DNA from: Muribaculaceae bacterium
GTDB taxonomy: Bacteria > Bacteroidota > Bacteroidia > Bacteroidales > Muribaculaceae
Direction of reading: 5' to 3'
Length of the DNA stretch: 64,000 nucleotides
Assembly: GCA_028689665.1 (NCBI GenBank)
Contig: JAQVCR010000010.1
Coordinates: 1 to 64,000, forward strand
In this document: piece after piece, positions 45,372-54,383 of the stretch
How the letters are laid out: each line of letters starts with the position of its first letter
Position numbering within the stretch: the first letter of the stretch is position 1
Program-made: the position numbers and the translations under genes
The notes under the pieces: model-generated
Seen by the model: the letters and a program-made list of their open reading frames with translations, nothing else
Database searches by the model: none
What the model was told of the DNA's origin: nothing

Positions 45372-45420
45372 TAAAAATAAAGGGTTGCTTATCATAATAA
45401 GCAACCCTTTATTTTTATTA
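45369..45420. terminator. Bidirectional terminator between the AraC gene and the SGNH hydrolase
   Basis: A perfect 24-bp stem with a 4-nt loop; the inner GC-rich part is GGGTTGCTTAT with ATAAGCAACCC, flanked by A/T tracts on both sides. It serves both convergent genes. Confidence 0.88.
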
Positions 45421-45431
45421 TTAAATAGGTC

Positions 45432-46547
45432 CTACTTTACAAATTGTTTTAATACCGGAATCAATTTATCTGCATAGTGTCTAAAACCTAAATCAGTAAA
45501 ATGGATACCATCGACTGTCCCTTCATTATCGTATCCCGACAAACCTTCAGCCGTTATATAATAGAGGTTCTTAGGATTTTCTTTCTTTAATAGTTCATAA
45601 TTCTTTCTAAATGCCGCATTCTTTTTAGGTAAATATTTCTCGAAGAAAGAATCAAACTTAGCATACGGATATATCGGTCCTTCAACCATAACAATTGGAA
45701 TTTCGGGGCGTAGCGTGCGTAGACAATTAACAAACCCATAAGTCAAAGTGTCGCACATCATCTCGGTGCAATTAGGTATTGGATCGATTACATAAGCACT
45801 CACATTTTTCATTTTTGCCATTGCTCGCGCCATACACATATCCATTTTGCCCTCTCCACTAATACCTATATTTACAACTTCACAATTCAAATCTCGCTGT
45901 ATCATACTTGTTGCGACCATTCCTGTACGTGTTGAGCAACCTCCCTGCAAAATACTTGTACCATACATTATGATGCGCTTAGCTGCACGAGGATTATCAA
46001 GTAATGGCTTTTGTATTGTAGATACACTGTCAACACCTACAAACAACTCAGTTACACCATCATATAACGGTAGATATATCATAAACTCACGCATATCACC
46101 TTTAAGATTCTCAACATATATCTTTTCGCATTGTTTATCTTCCTTATTAGCGTTAGGCCTATTTGTGTTTACATATTCCCATATTCCATTATCACTTAAG
46201 CGATATAGGTCAGTTCCTTTCAAGCCGGTATCGGCCATGTGAGCCATGTGAGTGTTCCACAATAATTTATATCTCACTCCTATTCGCTTAGAATCGGTAG
46301 CAAAACGTATGGCAATACCACTGCTACACATTGCTCGTTCCCATAATGTAGGACGAACACTGTCTTTTAAATACTTAGGAATTCGAGTATAATCGCCTTC
46401 GGTATCATCAAACCCTTTATTAATTACTCTAAGCTCTTGGGCATTAATGTATTTTAAAGATTCCGGCTGATTTTCTGCTTTAACAGTTGAAATAGACGCT
46501 AATAAAAGACATAGCCCTATTAATCTAATTTGATTTAAGATTTTCAT
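45432..46547 (-). CDS. SGNH/GDSL-type esterase with N-terminal GxDLY domain
   Basis: The 371-residue exported protein has a signal peptide (about 1-24), a beta-sandwich region with GTDLYRL (111-117), the GxDLY signature, and an SGNH hydrolase domain: nucleophile S198 in MYGTSILQGG, Gly in NIGISGEGKMDM, and the Asp/His of VDGIHFTDLG. Such proteins are acyl (often acetyl) esterases that act on carbohydrates. The substrate is unknown. A TATATTTG element (minus strand 46589-46582) lies 35 nt upstream of the ATG. Confidence 0.88.
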   Translation of the reverse strand: MKILNQIRLIGLCLLLASISTVKAENQPESLKYINAQELRVINKGFDDTEGDYTRIPKYLKDSVRPTLWERAMCSSGIAIRFATDSKRIGVRYKLLWNTHMAHMADTGLKGTDLYRLSDNGIWEYVNTNRPNANKEDKQCEKIYVENLKGDMREFMIYLPLYDGVTELFVGVDSVSTIQKPLLDNPRAAKRIIMYGTSILQGGCSTRTGMVATSMIQRDLNCEVVNIGISGEGKMDMCMARAMAKMKNVSAYVIDPIPNCTEMMCDTLTYGFVNCLRTLRPEIPIVMVEGPIYPYAKFDSFFEKYLPKKNAAFRKNYELLKKENPKNLYYITAEGLSGYDNEGTVDGIHFTDLGFRHYADKLIPVLKQFVK

Positions 46548-46696
46548 ATTTTTATTTATATAAATTGTTGTTTATAGACTTCAAATATAGCAATAAAAAT
46601 TTATTATATTATCCCTTTTGACAAAAATGAACAATATTCAAATAAAAGCAAAATAGAAAACTGGCTCATAAACAGCCTTACAATAAGTCGTTAGTA

Positions 46697-46728
46697 TTTG
46701 TGTACTCCACTCAATTGCATTATCTTTG
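46697..46728 (+). promoter_or_regulatory. Promoter of the ABC-F gene
   Basis: TTTG (46697-46700), a 20-nt spacer and TATCTTTG (46721-46728), both perfect. Transcription should start near 46735, giving a leader of about 78 nt. Confidence 0.85.
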
Positions 46729-46734
46729 TGGCAG

Positions 46735-46790
46735 AAAAGCAAAAGGAACCTTATTACAACAGTAATTAAAGCATCTTTTGCTTATTTTTT
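46735..46790 (+). promoter_or_regulatory. Hairpin leader of the ABC-F gene, possible attenuator
   Basis: AAGCAAAAG (46737-46745) pairs with CTTTTGCTT (46775-46783), followed by ATTTTTT (46784-46790): a terminator-like shape in the leader of an ABC-F gene, with a 29-nt loop. The long loop and AT-rich stem make it weak. No upstream ATG peptide is present, unlike the classical antibiotic-sensing leaders of ABC-F genes. Confidence 0.35.
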
Positions 46791-46812
46791 AATAATTTGC
46801 CAACAACAATAC

Positions 46813-48450
46813 ATGGTTTCAGTAGATAATCTTTCAGTAGAATTTTCGGGTACTTCTCTTTTTAGCGACATATCATTTGTTATCAACGATAGCGACCGAA
46901 TTGCCTTAATGGGCAAAAACGGTGCAGGAAAATCAACTTTATTAAAAATCCTTGCAGGTGTGAGACAACCCACAAAGGGGCGTATATCCTACCCGAGCGA
47001 TTATGTTATTTCTTATCTTCCTCAGCACTTGCTCACCACCGACTCTCGTACGGTTTTTGAAGAGGCGTCGCAAGCGTTCTCTCATCTATTTGAGATGGAA
47101 GCTCATATAAATAAGCTAAATGAGGAGCTAACCACTCGTACTGACTACGAAAGCGATGACTATATGAAACTCATCGAGGATGTTACAACTCTAAGCGAGA
47201 AATTCTATATGATCGACCTCACTCACTTTGATGAAGATGTAGAAAAAGCTTTACTAGGACTTGGCTTTACTCGCGAGGACTTCAATCGACCCACATCAGA
47301 GTTTAGCGGTGGTTGGAGAATGAGAATTGAATTAGCTAAAATGCTCCTTCAAAAACCAGATCTGCTACTTCTTGATGAACCTACAAACCACTTAGACATT
47401 GAATCTATTCAATGGCTCGAAGATTTTCTTATTCAGAGTGGACGAGCAGTAGTTATTATTTCTCATGATAGAGCTTTTGTAGATAATGTAACTACACGCA
47501 CAATCGAAGTTACAATGGGCAAAATTTATGATTACAAAGTGCCTTATTCTCAGTATCTTGTTCTTCGACGAGAACGCCGAGAGCAACAACAAAAGCAATA
47601 TGATGACCAACAAAAAATGATTCAAGAGACTCGTGAGTTTATTGAACGATTTAAAGGGACATATTCTAAAACTCTTCAAGTGCAATCGAGAGTAAAAATG
47701 CTCGAGAAATTAGACATAATAGAAGTTGACGAAGAAGACACTTCTGCATTACGACTTAAATTCCCTCCTTCACCTCGCTCAGGTAATTATCCGGTAATAG
47801 CTGAAAATGTCGGAAAGAGTTACGGCGAACACATAGTATTTAAAAATGCAAATTTTATGGTCGAAAGAGGTCAAAAAATTGCATTTGTTGGAAAGAATGG
47901 TGAAGGTAAATCTACGCTTGTAAAGTGTATCATGAACGAAATATCTTATGATGGGAACCTAACATTAGGACATAATGTCCAGATTGGCTATTTTGCACAA
48001 AATCAGGCATCACTACTTGATGAAAACCTCACAGTATTTCAAACCATTGATGACATAGCAAAAGGCGAAATTAGAAATAAAATTAAAGATTTACTTGGGG
48101 CTTTTATGTTTGGCGGAGAAGAGTCGGCAAAGAAAGTAAAAGTCTTATCGGGTGGCGAACGCACACGTTTAGCTATGATTAAACTCCTATTAGAACCGGT
48201 GAATTTACTAATTCTCGATGAGCCTACAAATCACCTGGATATGCGCACTAAAGATATTCTTAAAGATGCTCTTCGGGCATTCGACGGCACTTTAATAGTC
48301 GTGTCGCACGACCGTGATTTTCTAGATGGACTTGCAGAGAATATTTATGAGTTTGGGAATAAGAAAGTTACACTACATCTCGAAGGCATAAAAGAATTTA
48401 TGAAAAAGAAACATCTCGATAATCTTCGAGAAATTGAAAGAAAATGTTGA
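46813..48450 (+). CDS. ABC-F family ATPase (ribosome-associated)
   Basis: The 545-residue protein has two ABC domains in one chain without membrane helices: Walker A GKNGAGKST and GKNGEGKST, signatures FSGGWRMRIELAK and LSGGERTRLAMIK, Walker B LLLLDEPTNHLD and LLILDEPTNHLD, and a helical linker rich in Arg/Gln (about 235-290: RERREQQQKQYDDQQKMIQ). ABC-F proteins bind the ribosomal E site and rescue stalled or drug-bound ribosomes. The type (housekeeping or resistance) cannot be told. ATG 46813 is chosen; a start at TTG 46726 lies inside the promoter. The last codons overlap the start of the anomalous ORF at 48444. Confidence 0.92.
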   Translation: MVSVDNLSVEFSGTSLFSDISFVINDSDRIALMGKNGAGKSTLLKILAGVRQPTKGRISYPSDYVISYLPQHLLTTDSRTVFEEASQAFSHLFEMEAHINKLNEELTTRTDYESDDYMKLIEDVTTLSEKFYMIDLTHFDEDVEKALLGLGFTREDFNRPTSEFSGGWRMRIELAKMLLQKPDLLLLDEPTNHLDIESIQWLEDFLIQSGRAVVIISHDRAFVDNVTTRTIEVTMGKIYDYKVPYSQYLVLRRERREQQQKQYDDQQKMIQETREFIERFKGTYSKTLQVQSRVKMLEKLDIIEVDEEDTSALRLKFPPSPRSGNYPVIAENVGKSYGEHIVFKNANFMVERGQKIAFVGKNGEGKSTLVKCIMNEISYDGNLTLGHNVQIGYFAQNQASLLDENLTVFQTIDDIAKGEIRNKIKDLLGAFMFGGEESAKKVKVLSGGERTRLAMIKLLLEPVNLLILDEPTNHLDMRTKDILKDALRAFDGTLIVVSHDRDFLDGLAENIYEFGNKKVTLHLEGIKEFMKKKHLDNLREIERKC

Positions 48451-48902
48451 AAGTTCGAGTCTTTCCAGGAGGAAGTAATGTATTATATGCTGCTAATAAA
48501 GCTAATAAACTAGCTACACGAAATGAATTGTATACTTATGGCATAAGTTTACTAACATCAGCATCTAATACTAGAATAGCTACTACTCAAGATATAGATG
48601 GAGTTTTATCTAATTTTAAAATTACAATTAGTTATGATATAAACAGTTTTAAAAACTGGGATTATATTATAATAGACATAAAAAAAGGAACCACTAAAAT
48701 AGGAAATACCACAGTAAGTAAAAATAAATATGAAGGAAGTTTTACCATAAATTATAGCAGTAGTTATGAACGATCTAATTTTCAAGTAGTAGAAACTCCT
48801 AAACTATATTCTGGAGAAAGTCCTTCTGTAGCTTATATTGAATATGACGGAACTGAACCTATATTTAATCATTCAGGAAGTTTTGGATTTATTATAAAAT
48901 AG
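48444..48902 (+). CDS. Unrecognised ORF in an anomalous island, possibly a phage-derived fragment
   Basis: The 152-residue frame starts with ATG 48444, 7 nt inside the ABC-F gene, and has no other Met. I recognise no family. Two similar short segments, NKLATRNEL (20-28) and NTRIATTQDI (42-51), resemble the repeated N-x-x-x-T-x-x-D/E-I spacing I associate with Bacteroidota phage and mobile-element structural proteins; this is impression, not a database match. The rest is Ser/Tyr/Ile-rich beta-like sequence (GSFTINYSSSYERSNFQVV) ending SGSFGFIIK. The first codons coincide with a tRNA T-arm-like sequence (48449-48473). The lack of a credible start suggests a gene fragment left by recombination. 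Confidence 0.4.
   Translation: MLKVRVFPGGSNVLYAANKANKLATRNELYTYGISLLTSASNTRIATTQDIDGVLSNFKITISYDINSFKNWDYIIIDIKKGTTKIGNTTVSKNKYEGSFTINYSSSYERSNFQVVETPKLYSGESPSVAYIEYDGTEPIFNHSGSFGFIIK
48449..48473 (+). other. tRNA T-arm-like sequence plus acceptor-like stretch
   Basis: GAAAG (48449-48453), the T-loop consensus TTCGAGT (48454-48460) and CTTTC (48461-48465) make a perfect 5-bp T-arm, followed by CAGGAGG (48466-48472) and A (48473), the length of an acceptor strand plus discriminator. No D-arm, anticodon arm or 5' acceptor strand precedes it; the region upstream is ABC-F coding sequence. It may be the 3' scar of a tRNA left at an attachment site, or chance. AGGAGGA here is also a strong Shine-Dalgarno-like sequence, rare in this phylum. 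Confidence 0.35.
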
Positions 48903-49006
48903 ATTATATACAAAGCAATTATTAAATTAGCTAAATGGTATTTAAATAGTTTAGCTACTATGCCAAACGGAGCTTTGTTGCCGTCAAAGAAAATAATAAA
49001 ATATAT
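48903..49006. other. Short AT-rich spacer before the recQ stop
   Basis: The 104 nt after the anomalous ORF contain a short inverted repeat (TAGCTAAA about 48931-48938 and TTTAGCTA about 48950-48957) and nothing else recognisable. No T-run follows the repeat, so it is not a clear terminator. Confidence 0.4.
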
Positions 49007-50836
49007 TTATAATAAACCATTATGTGATTTTACAACATCAGTAAATTGTTTCCAATATTTTTCCGATTTGATTTCGCCAATGCCATGAATGCTTGAAAAT
49101 TCTTCTTTGGTGGTTGGCTTCAATTCTGCTATGGTATTTATTACCTTGTCACTGAATATTATAAATGCCGGCACTCCTAACGATTTCGAAATCTCAAGTC
49201 TTAAGCTTTTCAGCGATGATAATAATGTGCTGGGGTTTACTATACCCTTTGCCTTTACTTTCTCTTTCTTCTTTGCTGCAGGTTGTTCATATACATACTC
49301 GCTTACTTCAAGTTGCTCATTACCTTTAAGAATATCATAACCATATTTAGTTACTTTCAATGAATTTCCTTCATCGTATGCTATTTCAAACAATCCAAGT
49401 TGTAAAAATTGAAGCATATAATGGCTCCACTGTCTTACACTTAATTGTCGTCCAATTCCATACGTTTTTATTGTATCATATCCTTTAGCTTTAATATCAG
49501 CCTTATTAGCTCCTCTTAATATATCTATAAGCATCGAAATGCCAATTTTTTCATTACATCTTATTATCGCGCTAAGTGCCATCTGTGCTATTATAGTACC
49601 ATCAATTCTTGTTGGAGGATTCTTACACACATCACAATTTCCACAGTCTTTGTCATAGCGTTCATTGAAATAGCTCAATAATATTCGTCGCCGACACACA
49701 TGCGACTCGGCATATTGCTGCATTCTATTAAGCTTCTCAGTGTTCACAACCACTTGTCCTGAATCGCGAATAAAAGAAGTGAGAGTAATAACATCGCCAT
49801 AAGAATAAAACATCAATGTCTCAGCATCTAATCCATCACGGCCGGCACGTCCAATCTCTTGATAATAGCTTTCCATACTTTTTGGCATATTATAATGTAT
49901 CACCCAACGAACATTTGATTTGTTTATACCCATACCAAATGCTATAGTTGCACACATTATCTGCGTATCATCGTTAAGAAATCGTTTTTGTACTTTTTCT
50001 CTTACTATATTTGCTAATCCTGCATGGTAGCACTCTGCCTTATAGCCTAATGCACATAGGCTTTCGGCTAATTTCTCTGTAGTGCTTCTACTTAGACAAT
50101 AGATAATTCCACTTTCTCCTTCGTGTCGATCTATTAATTTAGTAATTGTCTGTAATTTATGTTTCGACGCTCCATCTTCTATTACATTTAGAGAAAGATT
50201 TGGGCGATCAAATGAAGATAAAAATATTTTCGCATCACCAATTCCAAGTTGTTTTACGATGTCTTTTCTAGTCAATTTATCAGCAGTAGCGGTTAATGCC
50301 ATAATCGGAGCATTAGGAAAACGCCTTTTTATTGTAGATAGCTGTGAATATTCCGGCCTAAAGTCATGCCCCCATTGAGAAATACAATGAGCTTCATCAA
50401 TAGCAATCATACTTATAGCCATATCATCCGACCATTGATCCATCTCACTAAGTAACCTCTCCGGCGAAATATATAATAGTTTAATTCTGCCTTTAAAAAC
50501 ATTCTCCAATATCTCACGGTTAGAATATTCATCTTGCGAGCTATTAATAGCTGCTGCAGGAATTCCATTAGAACATAATGAGTCTACTTGATCTTTCATT
50601 AAAGAAATCAATGGAGATACTACGATACAACATCCATCAAAAAGTAATGCAGGAATCTGAAAACACAAGGATTTTCCTCCTCCAGTGGGCATTAATACCA
50701 AGCAATCATCTCCCCTATTAACACATTGTATTGCGTCATATTGAAGTGGATAAAATGAATCGTATCCATAAAATTTCTTAAGTAATGAATGTGATTTAAA
50801 TGATAACTCTTGTTCTGATATAAAACTAGAATGCAT
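49007..50836 (-). CDS. recQ: ATP-dependent DNA helicase RecQ
   Basis: RecQ unwinds DNA in recombination repair. The 609-residue protein has the helicase core: LMPTGGGKSLCFQIPAL, motif II AIDEAHCISQWGHDFRPEY, IMCATIAFGMGINKSNVRWV and QEIGRAGRDG; the zinc-binding Cys cluster (C-RR-LL-YFNERYDKDCGNCDVC); an RQC winged helix; and a C-terminal HRDC domain (about 540-605). Its ATG overlaps the wcaJ-like gene by 11 nt, so it is translated with it, although the functions differ. Confidence 0.96.
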   Translation of the reverse strand: MHSSFISEQELSFKSHSLLKKFYGYDSFYPLQYDAIQCVNRGDDCLVLMPTGGGKSLCFQIPALLFDGCCIVVSPLISLMKDQVDSLCSNGIPAAAINSSQDEYSNREILENVFKGRIKLLYISPERLLSEMDQWSDDMAISMIAIDEAHCISQWGHDFRPEYSQLSTIKRRFPNAPIMALTATADKLTRKDIVKQLGIGDAKIFLSSFDRPNLSLNVIEDGASKHKLQTITKLIDRHEGESGIIYCLSRSTTEKLAESLCALGYKAECYHAGLANIVREKVQKRFLNDDTQIMCATIAFGMGINKSNVRWVIHYNMPKSMESYYQEIGRAGRDGLDAETLMFYSYGDVITLTSFIRDSGQVVVNTEKLNRMQQYAESHVCRRRILLSYFNERYDKDCGNCDVCKNPPTRIDGTIIAQMALSAIIRCNEKIGISMLIDILRGANKADIKAKGYDTIKTYGIGRQLSVRQWSHYMLQFLQLGLFEIAYDEGNSLKVTKYGYDILKGNEQLEVSEYVYEQPAAKKKEKVKAKGIVNPSTLLSSLKSLRLEISKSLGVPAFIIFSDKVINTIAELKPTTKEEFSSIHGIGEIKSEKYWKQFTDVVKSHNGLL

Positions 50837-52202
50837 TCTTTTCTCCCTTTATAGCATTAAACACAGTTAGAAATATAATTTTAAAATCAAGCATCATATT
50901 CCAATTCTCGGCATACCAGACATCATATTCCACACGTTTTTGCATTTGCCACAATTCTTTTGTCTGTCCTCGATAGCCATTAACTTGAGCCCAGCCTGTA
51001 ATTCCAGGTTTTATAACGTGACGTACCATATATCTATCTATGAGCGCACTATAGTCTTGTGTATGCTTCAGCATATGTGGACGAGGCCCGACAATAGACA
51101 TATCACCTCTCAAGACATTAAAAAATTGAGGTAATTCATCTATACTTGTTTTCCGAAGGAATTCTCCAATTGCTGTTTTACGTGGATCATTTAATGTAGC
51201 TTGTAATTTATCGCTATCTTTATTTACACGCATTGTCCTAAATTTAAAGCACACAAATTCTTCACCTCTATATCCTGTTCGTTTTTGTCTGAAAAATATT
51301 GGACCGGGAGAAGATAATTTTATGGCAATAGCCACCGGTAAAAATATTATTGGCGATAAAATCAAAAATAATGCTGAGCAACATATATCAAATGTACGTT
51401 TAAGCACTTTATTAACCATTTTATTCAAGGGATTGCGACGAATAGACAATGCTGGTAAATTCCCAATATTATTCAACTCAAACTTTCGCATTAAGCTAGA
51501 GTTAACTTGAGGAACATAATAAAAATCAACTGCATTATTTTCGGCTATCTTTATTAATCGCTCAGTCAAATCTGTTTCGGCATCTGCAACGGTGCAATAC
51601 ATCTCATCAATATGATTTTCTTTTATGAAATCTTCTACATCATCGATCGTGCCTTTATATTTATTTATAGAACGAGAATTTTTCGCATTATCAAAAAAGC
51701 CCATTACACGATATCCATACCCTGCATCTGAGAGCATCTCTTCTAACAACTTAACTCCCATCTTCCCTCGACCAATAATAATCACCCTCCTAAAATTAAA
51801 GCCATGAGTTCTATAACTTTTAATAAGCTTGCGAGATACAATCCACCAGATACTCAAAACCAATAAAAATACCACATAAAATTTTCCTATTATTATCAAT
51901 GGTAATTCTGTGCTATCTATAATTGCCAATAGTGCAAGAAATAAAGCACAATCTAAGACAACCAATTTTACAGCTTGCAATATAATCTTATCGGCAAAGA
52001 CTGTACGCTGGCTATGAATATCTGAATACAGACTTACTGATATTAAATATGAAATATTCAATATCATACACACACGAAAGCTATAAAAGTCAAACGAGGC
52101 ATCGGAAAGCCAACATACGAAAAAATAGATGCAGTTTAATAAAATAAAATCTATTATCGTAATCAGTGTCCTAATAAAACGCCCGTAGCGTCCTCTTTTC
52201 AT
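50826..52202 (-). CDS. Undecaprenyl-phosphate sugar-1-phosphate transferase, WcaJ-like
   Basis: This initiating enzyme transfers a sugar-1-phosphate (often glucose) from a nucleotide sugar to undecaprenyl phosphate to start exopolysaccharide or O-unit synthesis. The 458-residue protein has four N-terminal helices (about 10-125), a CoA-binding-like domain (VIIIGRGKMGVKLLEEML) and the C-terminal bacterial sugar transferase domain (KRTFDICCSALFLILSP, SPGPIFFRQKRTGYRGEEFVCFKFRTM, KTSIDELPQFFNVLRGDMSIVGPRPHM). No other polysaccharide genes are adjacent, so it probably serves a cluster elsewhere. Confidence 0.92.
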   Translation of the reverse strand: MKRGRYGRFIRTLITIIDFILLNCIYFFVCWLSDASFDFYSFRVCMILNISYLISVSLYSDIHSQRTVFADKIILQAVKLVVLDCALFLALLAIIDSTELPLIIIGKFYVVFLLVLSIWWIVSRKLIKSYRTHGFNFRRVIIIGRGKMGVKLLEEMLSDAGYGYRVMGFFDNAKNSRSINKYKGTIDDVEDFIKENHIDEMYCTVADAETDLTERLIKIAENNAVDFYYVPQVNSSLMRKFELNNIGNLPALSIRRNPLNKMVNKVLKRTFDICCSALFLILSPIIFLPVAIAIKLSSPGPIFFRQKRTGYRGEEFVCFKFRTMRVNKDSDKLQATLNDPRKTAIGEFLRKTSIDELPQFFNVLRGDMSIVGPRPHMLKHTQDYSALIDRYMVRHVIKPGITGWAQVNGYRGQTKELWQMQKRVEYDVWYAENWNMMLDFKIIFLTVFNAIKGEKNAF

Positions 52203-52220
52203 ATTTATTTAAATTAATAC

Positions 52221-52259
52221 TGCCCCTCATATCCTTGAAATGAAGGATATGAAAAGGCA
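52221..52259 (-). promoter_or_regulatory. Hairpin in the gap between the DUF349 gene and the wcaJ-like gene
   Basis: On the minus strand CATATCCTT and AAGGATATG (52251-52243 and 52236-52228) form a perfect 9-bp stem with a 6-nt loop, extended by TGCC/GGCA at the outside. No T-run follows directly, so it is either a weak terminator for the DUF349 gene or a leader structure of the wcaJ-like gene, which starts about 19 nt later. Confidence 0.4.
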
Positions 52260-52287
52260 GCAACAACATTATTATTTTTAATCTTGA

Positions 52288-54123
52288 TTAGAATTTTGTA
52301 TCTATTACCTCAATCTTCTTTTCAAGAACATCTATATCTTCTTTAATTCTTTCAATCTTACGTTCCAACTCTTTCATCATTGAATTTCCGGCTTTAGACT
52401 TAACAGTGAAGAACGTCATATTATTTTCATAAGTGGTTAGCTCATTACGCTTCGATTCTAACACTCGCATCAATTTGTCTCTTTCTCGATATAATTTATC
52501 CGAGTTATTTGCCAATTGTTCAACCGAGCTTTCAAAATTTGATAATCGAGCCCTGACTTCTTTTATGTCAAATTTATCAAAGGCTATTTTCAAAGCCTCT
52601 TGATATTCATTATATATCTTATCTTTTTCCTTAAATGGAACATGTCCAATTTCTCTCCACTTCTTTGATATCTCTTTGATTGAAGCCACGGCATCGGCTG
52701 GAGAATTAGCAATTATATCATTCAATGTTGATATAATATTTTTCTTTGCGTCAAGATTATCATGCTCTTCTTTATGCAAATTTGATGTCTGTTTCTCCTT
52801 CTGTTCAAAAAAGTAATCACAAGCAGATATAAATCGTTTCCATATCGAATCGCTATGTTTTTTAGATACAGGACCTATCGTTTTCCATTCTTTTTGTAAA
52901 GCTACAAATTCATTTGATGCTTTTTTCCAATCTGTACTATCTTTTAGCGCTTCAGCTTTTACACATAATTCGGTCTTACGCACTAGGTTATTAGCTGTTG
53001 CCTCTTTTAACGATTTGAAAAACTCTGCTTTTGTAACAAAAAACTGGTCGCAAGTCTTTCTAAAACGTGCAAATAGCTCAGTATTTACTTTTCGCGAAGC
53101 GAAGCCCAAAGTTTTCCATTCTTCTTGTAATGCTTTAATACTCGATGTAGCTTCTTCCCATGCAATATAACCATTAAGAGAAGAGAAGTCCATTGCCTCT
53201 ATTTTTTCACAAATTGTTATTTTTGCATTTTCATTTTCTTTTTCTTGTTCTTTTTTACCTTCAAAGAATGCTTGATATCTTTTATTTATTTGTGTCGATG
53301 CATCTTTAAATTTCTGCCATATTTCCTCTCTAATATCCGGTGCAACAGGTCCAAGTTCACGCCATTGATTATGCAATTCTTGCAATTTCTTAAAGGCTAA
53401 TACTACATCAGTTTCTGATTCTAAAGCTAATGCTGATTGATATAAAGCTTCTTTGGCATCAAGATTTTTCTTAAAATCGTAATCGCGTAAGTCTTTATTA
53501 ATTTTCAATAAGTCATAAAAATCTTCAGTTACTTTCTGATAAGTTTTCCATAATTGCGTTACATTCTCAGCCGGAACATCACTAATATCTTTAAACTCTT
53601 GTTGTAGTTGTTGAAATTTAGAATAATGGCGATTAATGTTGTCGGTGTCGGCAACTAGCCCAGATAGTGTATCTAAAATATTTTGTTTCTTTACTAAGTT
53701 CTCTTTTTTAATTGCCTCTAGATTTGATATATAAGCAATACGCTTCTCTTTATATAATGCAAGAAGTTCTTTCACACTATTTTCTTCAGGATCTTCTTTT
53801 ACTGCAAACGCCGATTCTTCATTACCTTTTTCAAGAAATTCAGCTTTCTCTATTTCTATTTCACGCTTCCTTATTGAATAGAATAAAGTCTTCATTTGAA
53901 GTACTTCATCTTTGATTTCTTCAACAGGGCGTTCCAATAGCGACTTTAAAGAGGCGACAATTTCAGTCTTGGTCATTATTTCTTTACCAACTGCAGTGCT
54001 AACTTTTTGTTCTATAACACTTACTTCATTATTATCACATTCCACTTCGTTTGATGAAGTAGAGTTCAAGGTTACATCGGCACTTTCTTGTTGAGATGCC
54101 TCTGATTTATTAGACAATTCCAT
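52288..54123 (-). CDS. DUF349 repeat protein
   Basis: The 611-residue protein is highly charged and helical. It contains several DUF349 repeats with the pattern W-x-x-x-G-x-V-P/A (LWKTYQKVTEDFYDLL, QWRELGPVAPDIREEIWQKFKDAS, EWKTLGFASRKVNTELFARFRKTCDQFF, EWKTIGPVSKKHSDSIWKRFISACDYFF, KWREIGHVPFKEKDKIYNEYQEAL) and a final coiled coil (about 540-605). No enzymatic motif is present. The function is unknown; long alpha-helical repeats suggest a scaffold. Start is ATG 54123, two codons inside a TTG-initiated frame. TATATTTG (minus strand 54192-54185) may be its promoter. Confidence 0.88.
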   Translation of the reverse strand: MELSNKSEASQQESADVTLNSTSSNEVECDNNEVSVIEQKVSTAVGKEIMTKTEIVASLKSLLERPVEEIKDEVLQMKTLFYSIRKREIEIEKAEFLEKGNEESAFAVKEDPEENSVKELLALYKEKRIAYISNLEAIKKENLVKKQNILDTLSGLVADTDNINRHYSKFQQLQQEFKDISDVPAENVTQLWKTYQKVTEDFYDLLKINKDLRDYDFKKNLDAKEALYQSALALESETDVVLAFKKLQELHNQWRELGPVAPDIREEIWQKFKDASTQINKRYQAFFEGKKEQEKENENAKITICEKIEAMDFSSLNGYIAWEEATSSIKALQEEWKTLGFASRKVNTELFARFRKTCDQFFVTKAEFFKSLKEATANNLVRKTELCVKAEALKDSTDWKKASNEFVALQKEWKTIGPVSKKHSDSIWKRFISACDYFFEQKEKQTSNLHKEEHDNLDAKKNIISTLNDIIANSPADAVASIKEISKKWREIGHVPFKEKDKIYNEYQEALKIAFDKFDIKEVRARLSNFESSVEQLANNSDKLYRERDKLMRVLESKRNELTTYENNMTFFTVKSKAGNSMMKELERKIERIKEDIDVLEKKIEVIDTKF

Positions 54124-54383
54124 AGACAATTAATTTATAAATTATTATACACTTTTATAGTGTACAAAAAATATATTTACGGTTCAAATATACGCATTTT
54201 TTTAGACTTCATACTCTCTTTAATGAAATAATTACGCATAGAATCAAAGAAATAACATAAAATATATCGTTATGCCGGTATTGACACTGGATTTATTGCA
54301 ATATATCATTAGAAGAAGAAGAAAAATGCCAAAATCGGACTTTTGTTTCATCTTTTATACTAACTTTACAAAAAAATATTATT

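Noticed and set aside
45847-46242. A 131-codon plus-strand frame inside the SGNH hydrolase gene
   Set aside because: It is fully antisense to a well-supported gene and its translation is not protein-like.
46726-46812. Extended N-terminus of the ABC-F protein starting at TTG 46726
   Set aside because: The TTG is part of the -7 box TATCTTTG and precedes the transcription start; the added residues match no ABC-F protein. ATG 46813 gives the normal beginning MVSVDNLSVEF.
48478-48513. An 11-residue peptide with a strong Shine-Dalgarno (AGGAGGA) at the island edge
   Set aside because: The spacing is good, but the phylum rarely relies on Shine-Dalgarno sequences and the frame stops after 11 codons. 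I keep it only as part of the island oddity.
48931-48957. TAGCTAAA/TTTAGCTA inverted repeat as a terminator for the island or for recQ
   Set aside because: No T-run follows in either direction and the stem is AT-rich.
54148-54164. TACACT/AGTGTA hairpin upstream of the DUF349 gene
   Set aside because: Six weak base pairs with a 5-nt loop and no T-run; could easily occur by chance.
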